DNA of 64,000 nt, from contig ML677374.1 of assembly GCA_007922305.1 (NCBI GenBank), positions 12,363,746 to 12,427,745 of the forward strand, read 5' to 3'. This DNA is from Dermatemys mawii (lineage: Eukaryota; Chordata; Testudines; Dermatemydidae). Positions 1 through 12,535 of this stretch are shown in pieces. Position 1 is the first letter of the stretch. Every line of letters starts with the position of its first letter. The notes under the pieces are model-generated. The model ran no database searches, was not told where the DNA came from, and saw nothing but the letters and a program-made list of their open reading frames with translations. Both the position numbers and the translations under genes were made by a program.

Positions 1-1812
1 AGTGCTGGAAAACAGAACAGGGTGCGCCACGTTTCTGCCACTTACCAGACAGATGGGAAGAAGAGAAAGATAAGAATAAGCTATTTTTAATCTAAAACAA
101 TTAAACAATTATGGAGTATTGGCCACATGATTGTGGAATAAGGTCACTTTATCCTGTCCACAAGTCTATTTCACAAATAATGTGTGTATATATATGTTTC
201 AGGCCCATTAATTCACTTCACCATCTCCCAAGAGGCTGATTAGAATGAGCCCAAACCAAAACTCTGGCTTTGAAGACGCTCACACTTCAGTCAAGTTCAG
301 CTCTCAGCCACACTTTTCCAGATGGCCTTTGTCTATAAATAAGAATCTAGCACCCCAGATCCAAACATTGGGGGAAATGTTTAACTGAAACCAAAATCTT
401 CAGTTTGAGCCTCTTACTGTCACAAGATAGTCACAATCTATAATGAATAATTTGAATAATTTCAAAACCCTTCAAAAGGATAAAGAGTTGTAAAAAAGGG
501 ACAGTGTTCTCCACTGTCTGGTCATTCCCTTCCTTTAGTCTATTCAACTTGCATCCCACAGTTATATCTCTCGCTGATGAAGTAGACAAAGTAGTAGTGT
601 TGGTTTTATCAATGGGAGAACCTGACATGTTGTGAAATGCAATTCCATCAGGCCTCTAAACTTCTCAGAGATTCAGATGCCTCTGTGAACTCAATCAGAG
701 TCTACAAAACTGGGCTGAAAGCCTTATGAGAACAGAATCCCCCATGAGATTTCTTCTATCTCCAGGTTTCCTCTGTGCCAGAAGTACTGCTGGAGCTGTT
801 CCTTAAGGGGTCTTGAGACTTGCTTCCCAGCTAGAAACCTCAAATGCAGAGGCACAGAAATAAAAAAAACTTTAAAAATACCCTCAACTTCCTCAAACCT
901 CAAGAAAGGCTCAGGTCTCTGTCTAAAGATTTCAGTGGCATGAGGAGAGAAGGATTCTAATTGTATCCAAGTTGTTTTGTCCTTTCTCTCTTGGTACATT
1001 TCACCAGCAGTTTTGAGTGTCAGTACCTGCAGTGTTTCCAAGTCCAGTCTTGGTTAATTGTAGTCCCTCTTGATATACACCCCCAGAGCTAACCTGACAC
1101 AATGCCGTATAATTGGCAGCTGAGGAGAAAGGGGAGAGATGGGCATGGTATGTAAATTACCTCTCATACCGAAGGCAGGAAGACCGTTGGAGACAGAGGT
1201 TGAAGTCACTGGCAGGGAGCTTGCCCTGTGCCTGTCGACATGCTGGCATGTTTACAGATAAAATGACAACTTAATTTTCTAGCGCTGCCAGTTCTAATGC
1301 TCCTACTTGCCAGTAATCCCTTTTAGGGAACAGAAGGACAAAACAGAAGTGGGGAGGGGGGAGAAGGGAGTACATAAAGGTGCAGTAATAGTGTTTAAAT
1401 GGGAAGTTAAAATGAATTACATATTCTCTCAGCCCATCAGGAGCATTCTCCTCAGGATCTCACAGTATAGTTATTTATTTTTGTTGGTTGTCAAATGGAA
1501 AAGTAAACGCATTTTTTTCCTTTCTCTCTCAAATCAGTGTTTATTGTAGAAGGTAGGTCAGGGTTGTACTTAAAACACGCTCCAGTCTACTGCTGCAGGA
1601 AGAGGGGCTGGCTGCCACTGGACTGATATCTAAAGCAATACCTTTATTTGCTCGCACGGTTAGGATGTGTGGGTTGAGGAAGGGTTGCTATGCACTGTTT
1701 GGCTAAATTGCTTCAATAAACCTTTGTATTAAAAAAAGAGCATGGTTTACTCTGGAGTATTCAGTGCAAGTGAAAAATTAAACAGCACAGTCCACAGCAT
1801 GACAGCCAAAGT
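1..1812. other. No gene seen; unique-looking AT-rich DNA
   Basis: Open frames here are short, lack a recognisable domain and have no coherent splice context. I see no repeat family that I can name. The stretch is best left as intergenic or intronic sequence. Confidence 0.6.
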
Positions 1813-1820
1813 GTTATTGG

Positions 1821-2095
1821 GTATGTCTGCACTTGGAGCTGGAGGTGTAATTTTCAGCTCGGGTAGACATTAGTATGCTAGCTTTGATTGAGCTACTTCG
1901 CTAAAAATAGAAGCGTAACTCCAGCAGCATGAGTGGAGCACACTCCTGCCTGAGAGCCAAAGGTAGCTAGCGCATCCTGCTGCCCACACCACTGTGCCTC
2001 CACATTTGTTCTCAGCGTGCTAGCTTGACTGTAGTTGGCGGATATATATCTACCCAAGCTGGAAATCACACGTTCAGCTGGAAGGACAGACACAC
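1821..2095. mobile_element. Long-TIR fold-back element (MITE, hAT-like)
   Basis: The first roughly 45 bases (1821-1866) are a recognisable inverted copy of the last roughly 45 (2047-2095). Both arms carry GTCTGNNCTT, a GAGCTGG/CAGCTGG box and a GGGTAGA/TCTACCC box. The flanks TTATTGG (1814-1820) and TCATTGG (2096-2102) differ at one base of seven, consistent with an aged 7-8 bp target-site duplication of a hAT-type element. There is no coding capacity. I recognise the arm style as a common turtle fold-back family; the superfamily assignment is inference. Confidence 0.75.
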
Positions 2096-2102
2096 TCATT
2101 GG

Positions 2103-3151
2103 CTTCATGTTTTGTCTGGTATCAGCAATCTCCTCCACATACTCTAGGTTCTCTCATTGCCAGCATCTGCTCCATTCCCTGTTCGTTCTGACAGGGAACT
2201 ACAATTTTGGTTTTTGAAAACTCCTTTAAATAAACTTCAACAGCTGTGTTCCCTCTTTGACCAAAAGTAAACTGAACATCTTTCTAAAGTAAACACCGAT
2301 ACCGTAATAGATTGTCCAATAAGTGGTCCTCATGTGTCATTCACCTGGAGTGTAAGAAAGCAGATGATGAGGCCTTATAACAAGGTCTCTAACCCAGTGC
2401 AGCGACTGGACCTGGATCATTCCTTCATCTTTTTTTATTCATAATCCTCAATTCAGTTTCCACAGGGCATGGGACTGCTCAACGAACATTCACAGCAACA
2501 ATTCCCAAATCTAAACCTGTTTCTGAGCAGAATCTATTCTGCTTTTTGTAGGCACCTTTTAGTAGTGCATTAAGCAACGTGATGAACAACAGTAGAAGAA
2601 ATCTGAGTCTGGCTAGAAAGGAAAACTTAAGGGCTCAATGCAAAATGTGAGATTTGCCTCAGACCAGTGACTCATTAAACCCAGCTTTATGCCTCTGGAA
2701 GTCACCAGTAACTGATGATGCAGAGGAAATGGTCTCCCTCTCCCTCATTTAACGCACATCAGATAATTTTGCAGTGGAAGGAACCAAGAACAACTTCATG
2801 ACCCCTGCAGTAATTGGCCTCTAGCAAAAAGCATGTTATGTGACTATCCTTGCAGGAATGTAAACAAACGTAAATGTTATTCAGCATTAAAGAATCCAGT
2901 CCCTTTTTAAATTGAGCCAATACACCCACACACTCACCCTAAAACAACTTATGCTACTAAGGACAATGTTTCTGATCTTCCTGGCTGCAGAGATAACATG
3001 AATAGAATGCAAACTCATGACTGGAGTCTGCAGACATCCAGAAACAATGACTTAGAGGTGTGAGTTGCCCTGTTCCCAGATCAATTCTCTTTGCTGTGTC
3101 ACTTCTAAAGCCTGACTTCAGGGTCAACATTAAGTACTCCATTATTGACCA
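2103..3151. other. No gene seen
   Basis: No coding frame with domain content and no named repeat is apparent. A small AT-rich stretch near 2880-2950 leads into the hAT insertion. Confidence 0.55.
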
Positions 3152-3159
3152 CTTTAGCA
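3152..3159. repeat. Left 8-bp target-site duplication of the hAT
   Basis: CTTTAGCA here is identical to bases 3571-3578 at the other end of the 3160-3570 element. Confidence 0.93.
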
Positions 3160-3570
3160 CAGGGGTCTCCAAACTTTTTGAGATGAGAGCCGTATTAGAT
3201 TTTTGAAGGGGCTTTGCGGGCCACTGCCGCAGCCCTCCCCACCCTTGCTCCTTCGGCCACTGCCGCGACCGCCCCTTTGCTCCTCTAGCCACGCCGCTGC
3301 TCCCAGCCCCTTGCTCCTCTGGCCTCTGCCACGCTCCCCCCACCCTTGCTCCTCTGCCGCACCGCAGGGGCACTCGCCCCTTTGCTCCTCCAGCCATGAC
3401 ACTGCCACAACCTGCCCCCGTCCCCCTTTTGCACATGGGGCTGCTGGCACAGCTCAGGGGGGGAAGCAGCGGCAGCTTCTCCACGTGTCTTCTCAGCTGG
3501 GGCTGGGGGGCCGAACAAATGGACACCGCTGGCCGGATCCGGCCCCCGGGCCGTAGTTTGGAGACCCCTG
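3160..3570. mobile_element. Non-autonomous hAT transposon, intact ends
   Basis: The element starts CAGGGGTCTCCAAACT (3160-3175) and ends with its perfect inverse AGTTTGGAGACCCCTG (3555-3570). It is flanked by the identical 8-bp duplication CTTTAGCA (3152-3159 and 3571-3578). CAGGG ends plus an 8-bp duplication are the signature of the hAT superfamily. The 411-bp body is GC-rich and is built from degenerate repeats of a TTGCTCCT(C)-type motif, and it encodes no transposase. Overlapping long open frames on both strands are a by-product of low stop-codon density in this composition. The identical duplication suggests that the insertion is fairly young or well preserved. Confidence 0.93.
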
Positions 3571-3578
3571 CTTTAGCA
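3571..3578. repeat. Right 8-bp target-site duplication of the hAT
   Basis: CTTTAGCA is identical to bases 3152-3159 and directly follows the terminal inverted repeat. Confidence 0.93.
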
Positions 3579-5707
3579 GACGGAATGCAAAAGGCCTTGA
3601 GAACAAAGCACTCAAGGAGTGGGCCCAGAGAGTTGCTACAGGAAAAGGAATGCAGAGGGAAAGACAGAAAACACACAAAGAGACATGAGAAAAAACAGCA
3701 GAAGGAAGATGCAGAAGGAAGAAAAACAAAGGGCAGAGATCCCAGCTGCCTAGCAAGGAACAGAGTCTCTCACTGAACATGACAATAAGGCCCTGAAAAG
3801 AAAAAATAAAGGTTTAGCTACTACATAAAGGCCATATTCTTTTTTTGATCTCTGTACAAACTTCCCACTGACTAAGGGGAAGACCTGTTATGGACTGAGG
3901 GGACAAGGCAGTTCTCCATGTGTATCCCATCTCATTGACCATAATTTTATATGGAATGCAGCTGTCTCCTTTCAATGAGTTGGACACCCACAGGCTTAGA
4001 CATACACGTCTAAACTGACACTGCTCCAACAGTCCTGCAATCTTAAATTTCCTCCTTTTCTAGAGCAGGTGCCTAAACTACAATGTAAATGCCATCAAAT
4101 GACGATTTCTGCAGGGCAGATGGAATTTTAGGGTGACAGAAATATAATCTACTTCCCAAGCAGCCAGCACAAACTGGCCATCTATCAGACATGGATAAAA
4201 TATTTGACAGCGCCTAAGTCTTTCCAAAGTAATTTTGGCATTTAAGAGCATAAATGTCAAGAAAAGTCAATAGAACTTGAGTCTAAGTGCCTAAATCCCT
4301 TTCGAAAATGCAACATGGGCGCTTGTGAAAACTTTATCGCATGGTTTTCAATTAAATGTATGTTCAGTTGGTACAGAACTCAAGTGACCACTTAGTTCAG
4401 AAGTTGCCTAATAAAGATGAAGTCCTAACCGCACCATCATAGGAAATTCAAGTCAGCTTTCCTCAGCATACAGTAGTGCTTCACAAACAAGTGTCAGTTG
4501 CTCTCAGGGGTTAATCTGTAACCTAGAAAAGCTACCTCTAATCACAGGATTAATACACTGAATTTTTGCTTCACCTTTACTAGCAGTTATTATGCTCAAC
4601 ACTACCCCAAGCAATAATTTGCTTACATCAACTAACACTACCTGATTTAAGAAAACGCATACATTCCATAAAATACAACAGCAATTAACCTTGTGGGATA
4701 GGAAAATTAGTTTCATGTCAAGTTACTCTGCTGATGGCTGTACGTCACATATCCCTCACAGACTGAATTGTGCCTCTATTTTAATGAAGCCCTCCAGAGA
4801 TGCCTGTAAAATGGAGAGACTTCTCGGATTATCCACCATTTGCTGAACACATCCCAAGCTGGACAGCCAATAAATTACACACGCAACTTAGCGTGCTTGT
4901 TTCCAGCTCAGAGGAATTCAGTTGTTTGCCTTAGGAATAATTAACCAGCTGATTAAGAACAGGATATAATTTTATCAAGTGCCTGATATTTACAAGATAA
5001 ACACGTAAATAAAAGCTAAGGGGAGACACACTGGTATCTTCCTTCCCACTCAAACATTGTTACTGTATAAAGTTACCAGTATTTTTTTAAAATACATTTG
5101 ATAGCATCATACAAACTCCTAAGAAGATTTTACACAGAAGTTTGCTATTTCTTCAGGATACAAAAAGATGCATTAGCCAATATACTGCAGTTCAGCAGTC
5201 TGCAGAGCACCCTCAAGCGATTCTGTCAGTCTTCAAGTCAACAACACGTCCAGCAGCTCAATTCCTGACATCTGGCTGTCCAGAAGGTTTGCCCCACCAA
5301 TTAAACTTAAAGAAAGAAAAAAAAACTATCAAGTTCCTCCCTGCAGTCCACACAGCTGTTTCATGTCCCTCTCTAGGGCAAATTCAACCATGATTCAGTT
5401 GTTGGTAACAGTGTCTTGGAAGGGGACTAAATCCACTGGGGATCAGCACCGAAGCGTGAAGTGTCCAGGAGAGGTTATGGAGCAGACAGGAGCTTCAATG
5501 CTATTCAGTAAGGAAACATTCCCAAATACACAATGGGGAGAATTGAAGAACTATCTCCATTGCAATAAAGAAAACTGCCATTTTAAGAATATCCTGTAAC
5601 TAAGCACTCTATTTGATGAGGGGAAGGTATCTTTGCTAATTATATAGCCACCATTAGCACAGTATCCAAGTTCTTCTTAATCTTGATTGTATTTATATTC
5701 GCAACAT
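3579..5707. other. No gene seen; possible conserved stretch at 4905-5010
   Basis: No frame here is convincing. Around 4905-5010 the sequence is rich in homeodomain-like TAATTA/TTAAT words and has no repeat character, so it might be a conserved non-coding element. That is only an impression from composition. Confidence 0.5.
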
Positions 5708-5875
5708 ACCTGTGAGCTAGGGCTGTGTTTTTATCCCCATTATGCAGATAGCAAACCAAGGCACAGAGATTAATTGACTAACCCAAAGTCTATCTCGGAG
5801 CTGGGGACTGAAGCCAAGACTAACACTAACAACTCCCAGACTAACACCTTAACCAGGGGGCCATCCTTCCTCTCT
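5708..5875 (-). repeat. MIR/CORE-SINE fragment
   Basis: The reverse strand carries the MIR core in order: a TTATCCCCATT block, AAGGCACAGAGATTAA, a GACTAACCCAAAG block, then a degenerate AGCTGGGGACTGAAGCCAAG. This matches the consensus series 'aaactgaggcacagag / gacttgcccaaggtca / ctgggattagaaccca' read antisense to MIR. Confidence 0.75.
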
Positions 5876-6914
5876 ATGGTTCAAGGTTGGGAGAGTGGTA
5901 GGAGAGGTATCCATAGTAAACTCTCAGCTTTGCAAAGCAAACAACATGGAGAAGTCAGAGAAGCACTGCAGTAATATTCACAGTTATTCAGTATTCAGGG
6001 CCACACATGCATTACAACCACAAGTACTTATTTAATTAGAAGAGAAAAATGATCTAATTGAGATGCATCCAAAATTGCCTCCAATATGCCATAAGCAATA
6101 ATACATGTATGCACGAGAACATGCAGGCTGCTACGGCATTTGTGAGAGAGGTTAAATTGTGAGGGTGGTGCACCACCAAGCTCAACAAAACAAAACAAAA
6201 ATGCTGAATATATTTATTAAATGCAATCAAATTTTACAAGGCACTGAAGTGATAACTCTGAAGTAGTGGAAAGTTCAAGTGGCAATAAATATCTTGTAAA
6301 CACAGAGGTCACAGGTTCAGGTGCTTATGAGCAAGGGAAATGTTTATTACTTTAAGCAGCATGCTCCACTACTTTGCTGTTATTCTTTCTACCTTTTTTT
6401 TTTTTTTTAGGAGGGAGGGGAACATTATTATTATTATTATTCAATTCATTGCAGTGAATCAGGAGCAAGACAGATGTATGGGAATTTTCAGCCAATCACT
6501 ATGAAAAAAAGTCAAAAATCAAGCCTCTATCCATTCAGTTTTGAATACAATTACTGACAGACAATAAGTTGGCCATTTTAACAAGCTGAATCAGACAGAT
6601 ACTATATAGTTTATATCTATTTGTACATATTACACCTATTAAAAAACTGCAATCATTCTGCCACCTTGCTACTATTATGGTACTTGGAGCTGTATATAAA
6701 TAAGAATTTAACTGGTAAATATATCAGGGGAATGCAGCATGTTCAATACAATATTGTAGCATTCAATGTATGTTTACTAAGAATAGCAACAATACTTATA
6801 ATATATACAGATACCACACTTTCCCATCTGTAGATGTCAATAAACTTTTCAAAAGGTGGGGAAAGCATGAAAACTCACACCTTACAGAAAATAAACCTCT
6901 CTGTATTTTTCATG
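5876..6914. other. No gene seen; simple repeats
   Basis: Contains a T-run near 6394-6408 and an ATT microsatellite at 6424-6441. Remaining sequence is AT-rich and unassigned. Confidence 0.6.
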
Positions 6915-7012
6915 GGTTACTCCAGGATCTCATAACAACTCAGCATAAGAGTTGGGATTAGAATCCAGGTCTCTGGACTCCCAACTCTGTTCTCAAAGCC
7001 ACAGACCACGTT
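6915..7012 (-). repeat. MIR fragment (3-prime-eroded)
   Basis: Only the part equivalent to 'gttgggattagaatccaggtctc..gactccc' and the following CCACAGACCACG are clear, the remainder being diverged. Antisense orientation as in the other minus-strand MIR copies here. Confidence 0.65.
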
Positions 7013-7639
7013 TTCTCCACTCCAACCAACCTCCTTGCTTCTTTAGGCAACCTCCCAGACTCCTCCCGGAAACCAGCTTCTTCATAAACTGACACTGACT
7101 AATTTTAATCAGTTGCAGTATTTGATCAATCAAAACCAACCCCAACTAGCTGCATGTTATTATAGCCTGTCCAATCAGAATCCTTTATACAATCTGTCCA
7201 TCAGCTGAATCCCACAGAACCAATTCAGCATCAGCAGATAGCCAGAGACAGCTTATTCCACCGCTTAGAAATTCCAGGCAAAGCTACTCATTTGGCAATG
7301 ATCTAACCCTCCTCAAACCTCTTCTGACTGGCCAGAGGATCAGGAAGATTATAATTAACAGAAGTATAATCCCACAGTCCTCATCAGTCAGGTTTTGTAT
7401 ATACATAAGGAATGATCAGTGGCAAACACCGATGACTGCTCCTTACGTAAATCACGCTCTAGTACAAGGAAAAGCTTTTAAGCATGACATTTGGGAGATG
7501 ACCACAGACCACAGGATTTGCTAGTTTGTTTTTTCCCCCCTGTATTCTATCTCTCAAGCACTGTACTCTGGAGGGGAAAACAATCACCCAACATACAGTA
7601 TATTCAAGAGGCTATGTAGTAGGCAGACTGAATAAGAGT

Positions 7640-7850
7640 GCTGTCTTTTTGCAGTGTGGATGCAACTCAAGAGGCAGACCCGAGTCAGTTTGTGGTGCAG
7701 TACAGACGTGTTAGCCTGGCTATAAGACCTAAGTGCAGCAATCATAAGCCCAGGTTTACAATACAGTGTGGACGCTCAAGCCCAGGCCTGGAACCATCAA
7801 GTTCATGAGCCCAGGTCCCACAGACCTGGGTTTACAGTATAATGCAGCAT
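7640..7850. repeat. Degenerate fold-back repeat with internal duplications
   Basis: Repeated words such as GCAGTGTGGATG/ACAGTGTGGACG and GCCCAGGTTTACA/CTGGGTTTACAGTA occur in both orientations, and the ends use the TGTGGAC variant of the TGTAGAC motif seen in other fold-back elements of this window. Boundaries are approximate. Confidence 0.5.
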
Positions 7851-8319
7851 AGGCATGCTTATGATCAGCGGGCAATGAGCAGTAAGAACACTCCTTGTTC
7901 TGCAGCTGCAAGATCGCTACCTCTGACTGGCTAGCTATTGCACCAAATACATGGAGAGGGACTTTTCTCCTGTAGTTCTCTCTGACGGCAAGGCAGGAGG
8001 AAGAGATGGAATTTGGGGGATTTATGAGAATAAGGTTTGGAGGAGCAGAATTAATAGGGGATTGATTTCTTGGGTTGGGAACACATGGAGGGGGACTCAA
8101 AAACAGGCAGTAATACACAGCGGTTCCTCAGAGAATAGGAACACCCTCAAACTGGGAAAACTAGATGTAGGAGGGGGAAAGGAGAGGGCATTTGAGACCT
8201 TCCTCTTTCTGTCTTTGTAGCTGAACTCCTAACCAATTAAAGCCTTGAGAATGGCAACATTCATATTAAAATTCCCTGTAATTCTCAAGGGTGTGCTTTT
8301 CATCCATAGATTCCCAAGT

Positions 8320-8472
8320 ATTTTACTAAGAAGCATATCATTATCCTTATTCTACACATAGGGAAAGTGAGGCAGAGAGAGAGGGAAAGGGACTTGCCCA
8401 AGTCCTGCAGCAGCTCAATAACAATGCAAGTTTCCTAACTCCCAGTCCAGTGCCCAATACTTAGGACCACCA
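8320..8472 (-). repeat. MIR/CORE-SINE fragment
   Basis: Clear antisense MIR core: TTATCCTTATTCTACACATAG, then GGGAAAGTGAGGCAGAGAGA, GGGACTTGCCCAAGTC and the diverged CTAACTCCCAGTCCAGTGC block. Length about 150 bp. No flanking duplication was identified. Confidence 0.85.
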
Positions 8473-8914
8473 AAGTCCTTCATCCGCAGAACACAAGCTT
8501 CTATACCACTGTGCCTCCAACCCTAACGTGAGAAGGATAATGAGGGTATATTAATATTGCTATTTAGACTCTGCAGGGCAAGATCATGCTGTGTACAGCT
8601 ATGTTACAGCATCAAGCATAAAGGGACTGCAATCCACTCGACTGTAATCAGTTAATAATTCCTTGGCCTAAAGCGGACAACAGACATGGCAAGTGTGGAA
8701 ATGGTTTTTGTGACATGGATATCTGTCCACTGGCAACTGCACAATGCTCCCCCCGACCCTTCACACCCCTGAAATATAATCTCTTTGACATTTTCATACA
8801 AGAAAATCACTGATGATTCTATTGAGGCAGAAAAGTTATCAGCATAGGAGCTAGAAAGTCCTGCTTTGCACAACAAACCTTTTGACATGGAGGTGGAACC
8901 CAATGAATCACAGG

Positions 8915-8956
8915 CAAGTTCAGAACAGCAAGTTCAGAATGGCAAGTTCAGAACGG
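8915..8956 (+). repeat. 14-bp tandem repeat, three units
   Basis: Three consecutive units of CAAGTTCAGAA plus a three-base end (CAG, TGG, CGG) lie at 8915-8928, 8929-8942 and 8943-8956. Differences are limited to the last bases of the unit. It is a short minisatellite with no obvious function. Confidence 0.9.
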
Positions 8957-9118
8957 AACCCGATTAGAGACCTTAACTTTGTGGCTCAGACCCATCCTTA
9001 ATTCACTGGAGCCAAGATGCTAGATTCTGAGATGCTTACAATTGTGTTTCCTATTCGGTGCTGAGTAACCTCAACTTCTACTGACCACAGAGTTTCACAG
9101 CCTGGACTCCTACCATGC

Positions 9119-9222
9119 CTGTATGTCTACACTGCAATTTTTAGCCCTGCAGACTAAGCCAGCTGACCCAGACCTGCTGTGGCCATGCTGAGTGGGTGTT
9201 TATTGCAGTCTAGACACACACA
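9119..9222. mobile_element. Short fold-back element (MITE)
   Basis: The left end CTGTATGTCTACACTGCAAT is mirrored at the right by TTGCAGTCTAGACACACA. The element is about 100 bp and non-coding. Ends resemble the 62590-62774 element. A clean target-site duplication was not found. Confidence 0.7.
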
Positions 9223-12200
9223 TGGAATTATAAAACACATTTGCTGTAATAGGCAGTAATACAATTGTGGCAGCTTGCACGTATACATGACTGGTGCAAA
9301 TACTGACGTTACCTTTACGTCTCAAGGAAATGTATAAGAAGCCTTGGAGAGCCCTTGGAAAATTAAGCCAATGGTACATTAAAAACCCCACCCAAACATA
9401 ATTCCTTTGAAGTGATTTACTTCCAATACAAGTTCTGAAACTAACCAAAAAGGTGGCGATACAGGTGTTTCTGCCTACAGCTTCCATTAACATACATAAA
9501 TCTTATGTTCAAAGGAAGCCTCCAGCCACCAGTTTTTTCCATCTTAATTTTGATTCCTTTGACTTTCTGTCCTCTGTTCCCCTCCCATCTTTCCTCATTA
9601 AAGGATTTTTCAAGAACAGATATAAAAAAAGCCAAATGCACTAATTATTTTAATGACCTATCAAAAAAGAAACATAGTTCCTTTCTACTCCAAATATAAG
9701 CAAATGTCAATGCTGCATGTGGAGCAGGATTTTCAGACAGAAGTGGCACAGTATCTCAATACTACAGAGTCAGCGCCCATATTTGATTAATGAAGACTCC
9801 CAGGACTAATTTTATATTGCTTCATTACAAGCCTGGGGCAATTAACATAAAGGTTAGACTACTATATTATTAAAATGTTATTTTTCCTAAACAAAATAAT
9901 TTGCTTCTCTTTCTACCCCCTTTAGAAGAAAACACGGATACATAAAATAAGCTATTATCCTTTTCAAGTTCATATAGAGAGGAATCACTACATGAATCAC
10001 TACATCTTTCATCAGGACAAAAGCAAGACAACTGTCCTGTTTCTACAAAATAGCAAAAGACAATGCTGTCCTGGAAAGCTAACAAAGTAGAAAAAAAGCT
10101 GCAATTATGGTTAGGAGGTCAGGGAATTGTAATAAATATTCAGTTCATCCAGCACTTGGGGGCAGTAGGAGGGAAAGAAATTAAACATCGCTTGCAAACT
10201 TCTCCAAACAACCATCAAAGCTAAATGCACACATATGTAAGCTCTGGGAAGGCAGAGAGGCAGATAACAAAAAGCGCAAGTATCTCCTATTCTTTGGAGC
10301 TCCATTAAGAAAACAAAGTAAAAACAGCTCTAGCAGTTGCAGGTGACTTTTTTTATTAATTATTATTATTATTATTATTAAGAAGCACTTCTCTCTGGTT
10401 GTCTTGCTGGGTGGTTGATTCAGCACCAAGGTAGGAGAGTCCAGTCACAAACCACGTAAAGGCCTTTTATCCTGCTCCCCTGCAAACAGAAATACTAAGA
10501 TAATGGGCTCCCAATACTTTCCCCACCTCCACAGAACCGTCAGATCATGATAATTAAAAAGCCCTAATGAACTCAATGAGAAAAAGATAAAGATGGGATT
10601 GAAACAAAATGCCACACAACACAGATGCAGTCTGCTCTAGTGCTGTTTTATCCCTTGTACTTGGGATGGACTCTCCACACACTGACATAAAAAGGGTTAA
10701 AGCAATATAAAATTCAGAATGCTAGAGAAGCATTAAACCAGTAAGAGAGAGTTGCAATTGATTTTTCTTGGCAAAAAACCCTCATTGGAATAGAGGCAGG
10801 ATTGTGTTCACTCCTCATATGTAAGTGCTAAAATGAGGCTTGCTGACACTTTCCTGGCATTACCACAAGCCTTACAGCGGTTTAGGACTTCAGCTAAACT
10901 TTTATGGGGCCAGAAACATGCAGAAGACATTGCTGCCCAAACAAAGCAGCCCTGGGGACCTCTCCTGTCACTGCAACATTATTCAGGGTTAAAATAAGGC
11001 ACTAGCCAGGACTGTGAGCAACCGAGGCTAGCCTTTGTGTATCTCCAAGAGGGTTTCCCTCTTTTTCACGGACATTCCTGCTTGTGGGGCCCAGTAGGAC
11101 AGGTGGCATGGCAGGTAGACTGTACTAATTTTGGAAGTGTATTGGGGAGCAAGATGTGGTAGCATTCATAACTCAAGAACTATTGTCATTAGGGGGATGC
11201 AAGCTATTGTTTTTAATTGACAGGTTCAGGGAGTTTACTGCTGAATGGACAAAGAGAAGTGGGTTTCCAACAGGAGCAGGACATTATGCATTTTTATACA
11301 GCTGGCATATGCCTAGGAGCTGATTTTCCCTGTTCCAAACAGCAGCCTTTTGCATCGGTAGGAACCTATGTCAGCTGTTCACACAGATTAAACTCTTGTA
11401 GTTTAAATCCAGGAAGCATTTCGTGAAAGCAAAAATGGGGCTTTGCCAATCTCATGCCAGCCTCAGCTAACCTTTGGAGATAGGTGGCCTCTTGCATGCT
11501 GTAATATGACAGCATTTATCATCATTTGATGCCTTTCATTGCCAAGTGACTCATCCTCATCTCTAACAGCAATCAGCCACTATTTTCCTGGCCTTCCCTT
11601 CAACCTCACCACATTCCCCCTTCTCCAGCTGGCTTCTGCTGATTCTTGATATAGCACATGCAAACTGTCTGTCACTGACAGTTATAAAAAACCAAACTTA
11701 TTTTAAAAGAAATATTGTAGAATTACTCACTCTCAGCCTCGGACACTGCAATTTACGATAGTGTCACTGAAGAGGTTCAGACTATTACACTAGAAGTTTA
11801 AACCATTACTACAAACAATTGCAACAGAAGTAAGAGAAGCAACAGTCCTACATTCAACTGGTTGTATCTAGGGCACCTACCAGTATTTCAGAATGTGAAG
11901 ACCCACAGCTTGGTGTTATTGTTCACTATTACACACAAAACTTTCTTTCCCAATTGTCCTCAAGACAATAAAACAGGCTGTGTGTGTCAGATGTTACTGG
12001 AATAGATTCAGGTGGTAAAACCCAGGAAACCTTTCATTGGCTTAGCTTTTTCATATTTTAAATTTTGAGTGCTAATAACGTTGAGACCCACTTTTGGTAT
12101 CAGATATTTTATGTTCATGAGTAGTCAGAAATTTACCCTATGTTCAGCTACACACCTGACCTGCTGAAGATGTATCTCAGGCAGAGAACAAAAGCATTCC

Positions 12201-12344
12201 TGCCTACTCAGGCCAGCGCCGATGCAGGTATTTCATGTAGAACAACAATATGAAAGGCAGCTTCTTTGTGCCATGGTGGAAGAGATGGCCCAGCAAGTGT
12301 CAAGGGAAGAAGTTGGCAAGAAACTATTTTTTACTGTATTATAA
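9223..12344. other. No gene seen; unique-looking DNA
   Basis: A 3-kb stretch with no recognisable gene. An ATT microsatellite lies at 10357-10380. Around 10530-10600 an A-rich segment with TAATTAAAAAGCCCTAATGA has the look of a conserved non-coding element but is not proven. Confidence 0.55.
10357..10380 (+). repeat. (ATT)n microsatellite
   Basis: About eight ATT units directly follow a T-run and AT-rich sequence. Confidence 0.9.
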
Positions 12345-12535
12345 ATACCCAAACTTTTTACAGCATCTGGCATCCAAGAACATCAAAGTGCTTTACAGGA
12401 GGGATTACCCCTACTTTAAAGAGAGGGAAAGTGAGGCACACAGCTGCTTTCCCTGAAGGCCACATAGCATGTTAATAACCACCCTGAGAATAGAACTCTG
12501 GTCTCTTGTCTCCCAAGGCAGAATCCTATTTTTAA
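12345..12535 (-). repeat. MIR/L2-type SINE fragment
   Basis: Antisense copy with the L2-derived tail first (ACAGCATCTGGCATCCAAG, CAAAGTGCTTTACA), then the core AGAGGGAAAGTGAGGCACA, and then a diverged AGAACTCTGGTCTC block. This order is that of a full minus-strand MIR-like element. Confidence 0.8.

Noticed and set aside
2957..3676. 239-codon minus-strand open frame
   Set aside because: It spans the hAT insertion at 3160-3570, has low-complexity Arg/Gly-rich sequence, and is matched by long frames in other phases, all expected in stop-poor GC-rich DNA.
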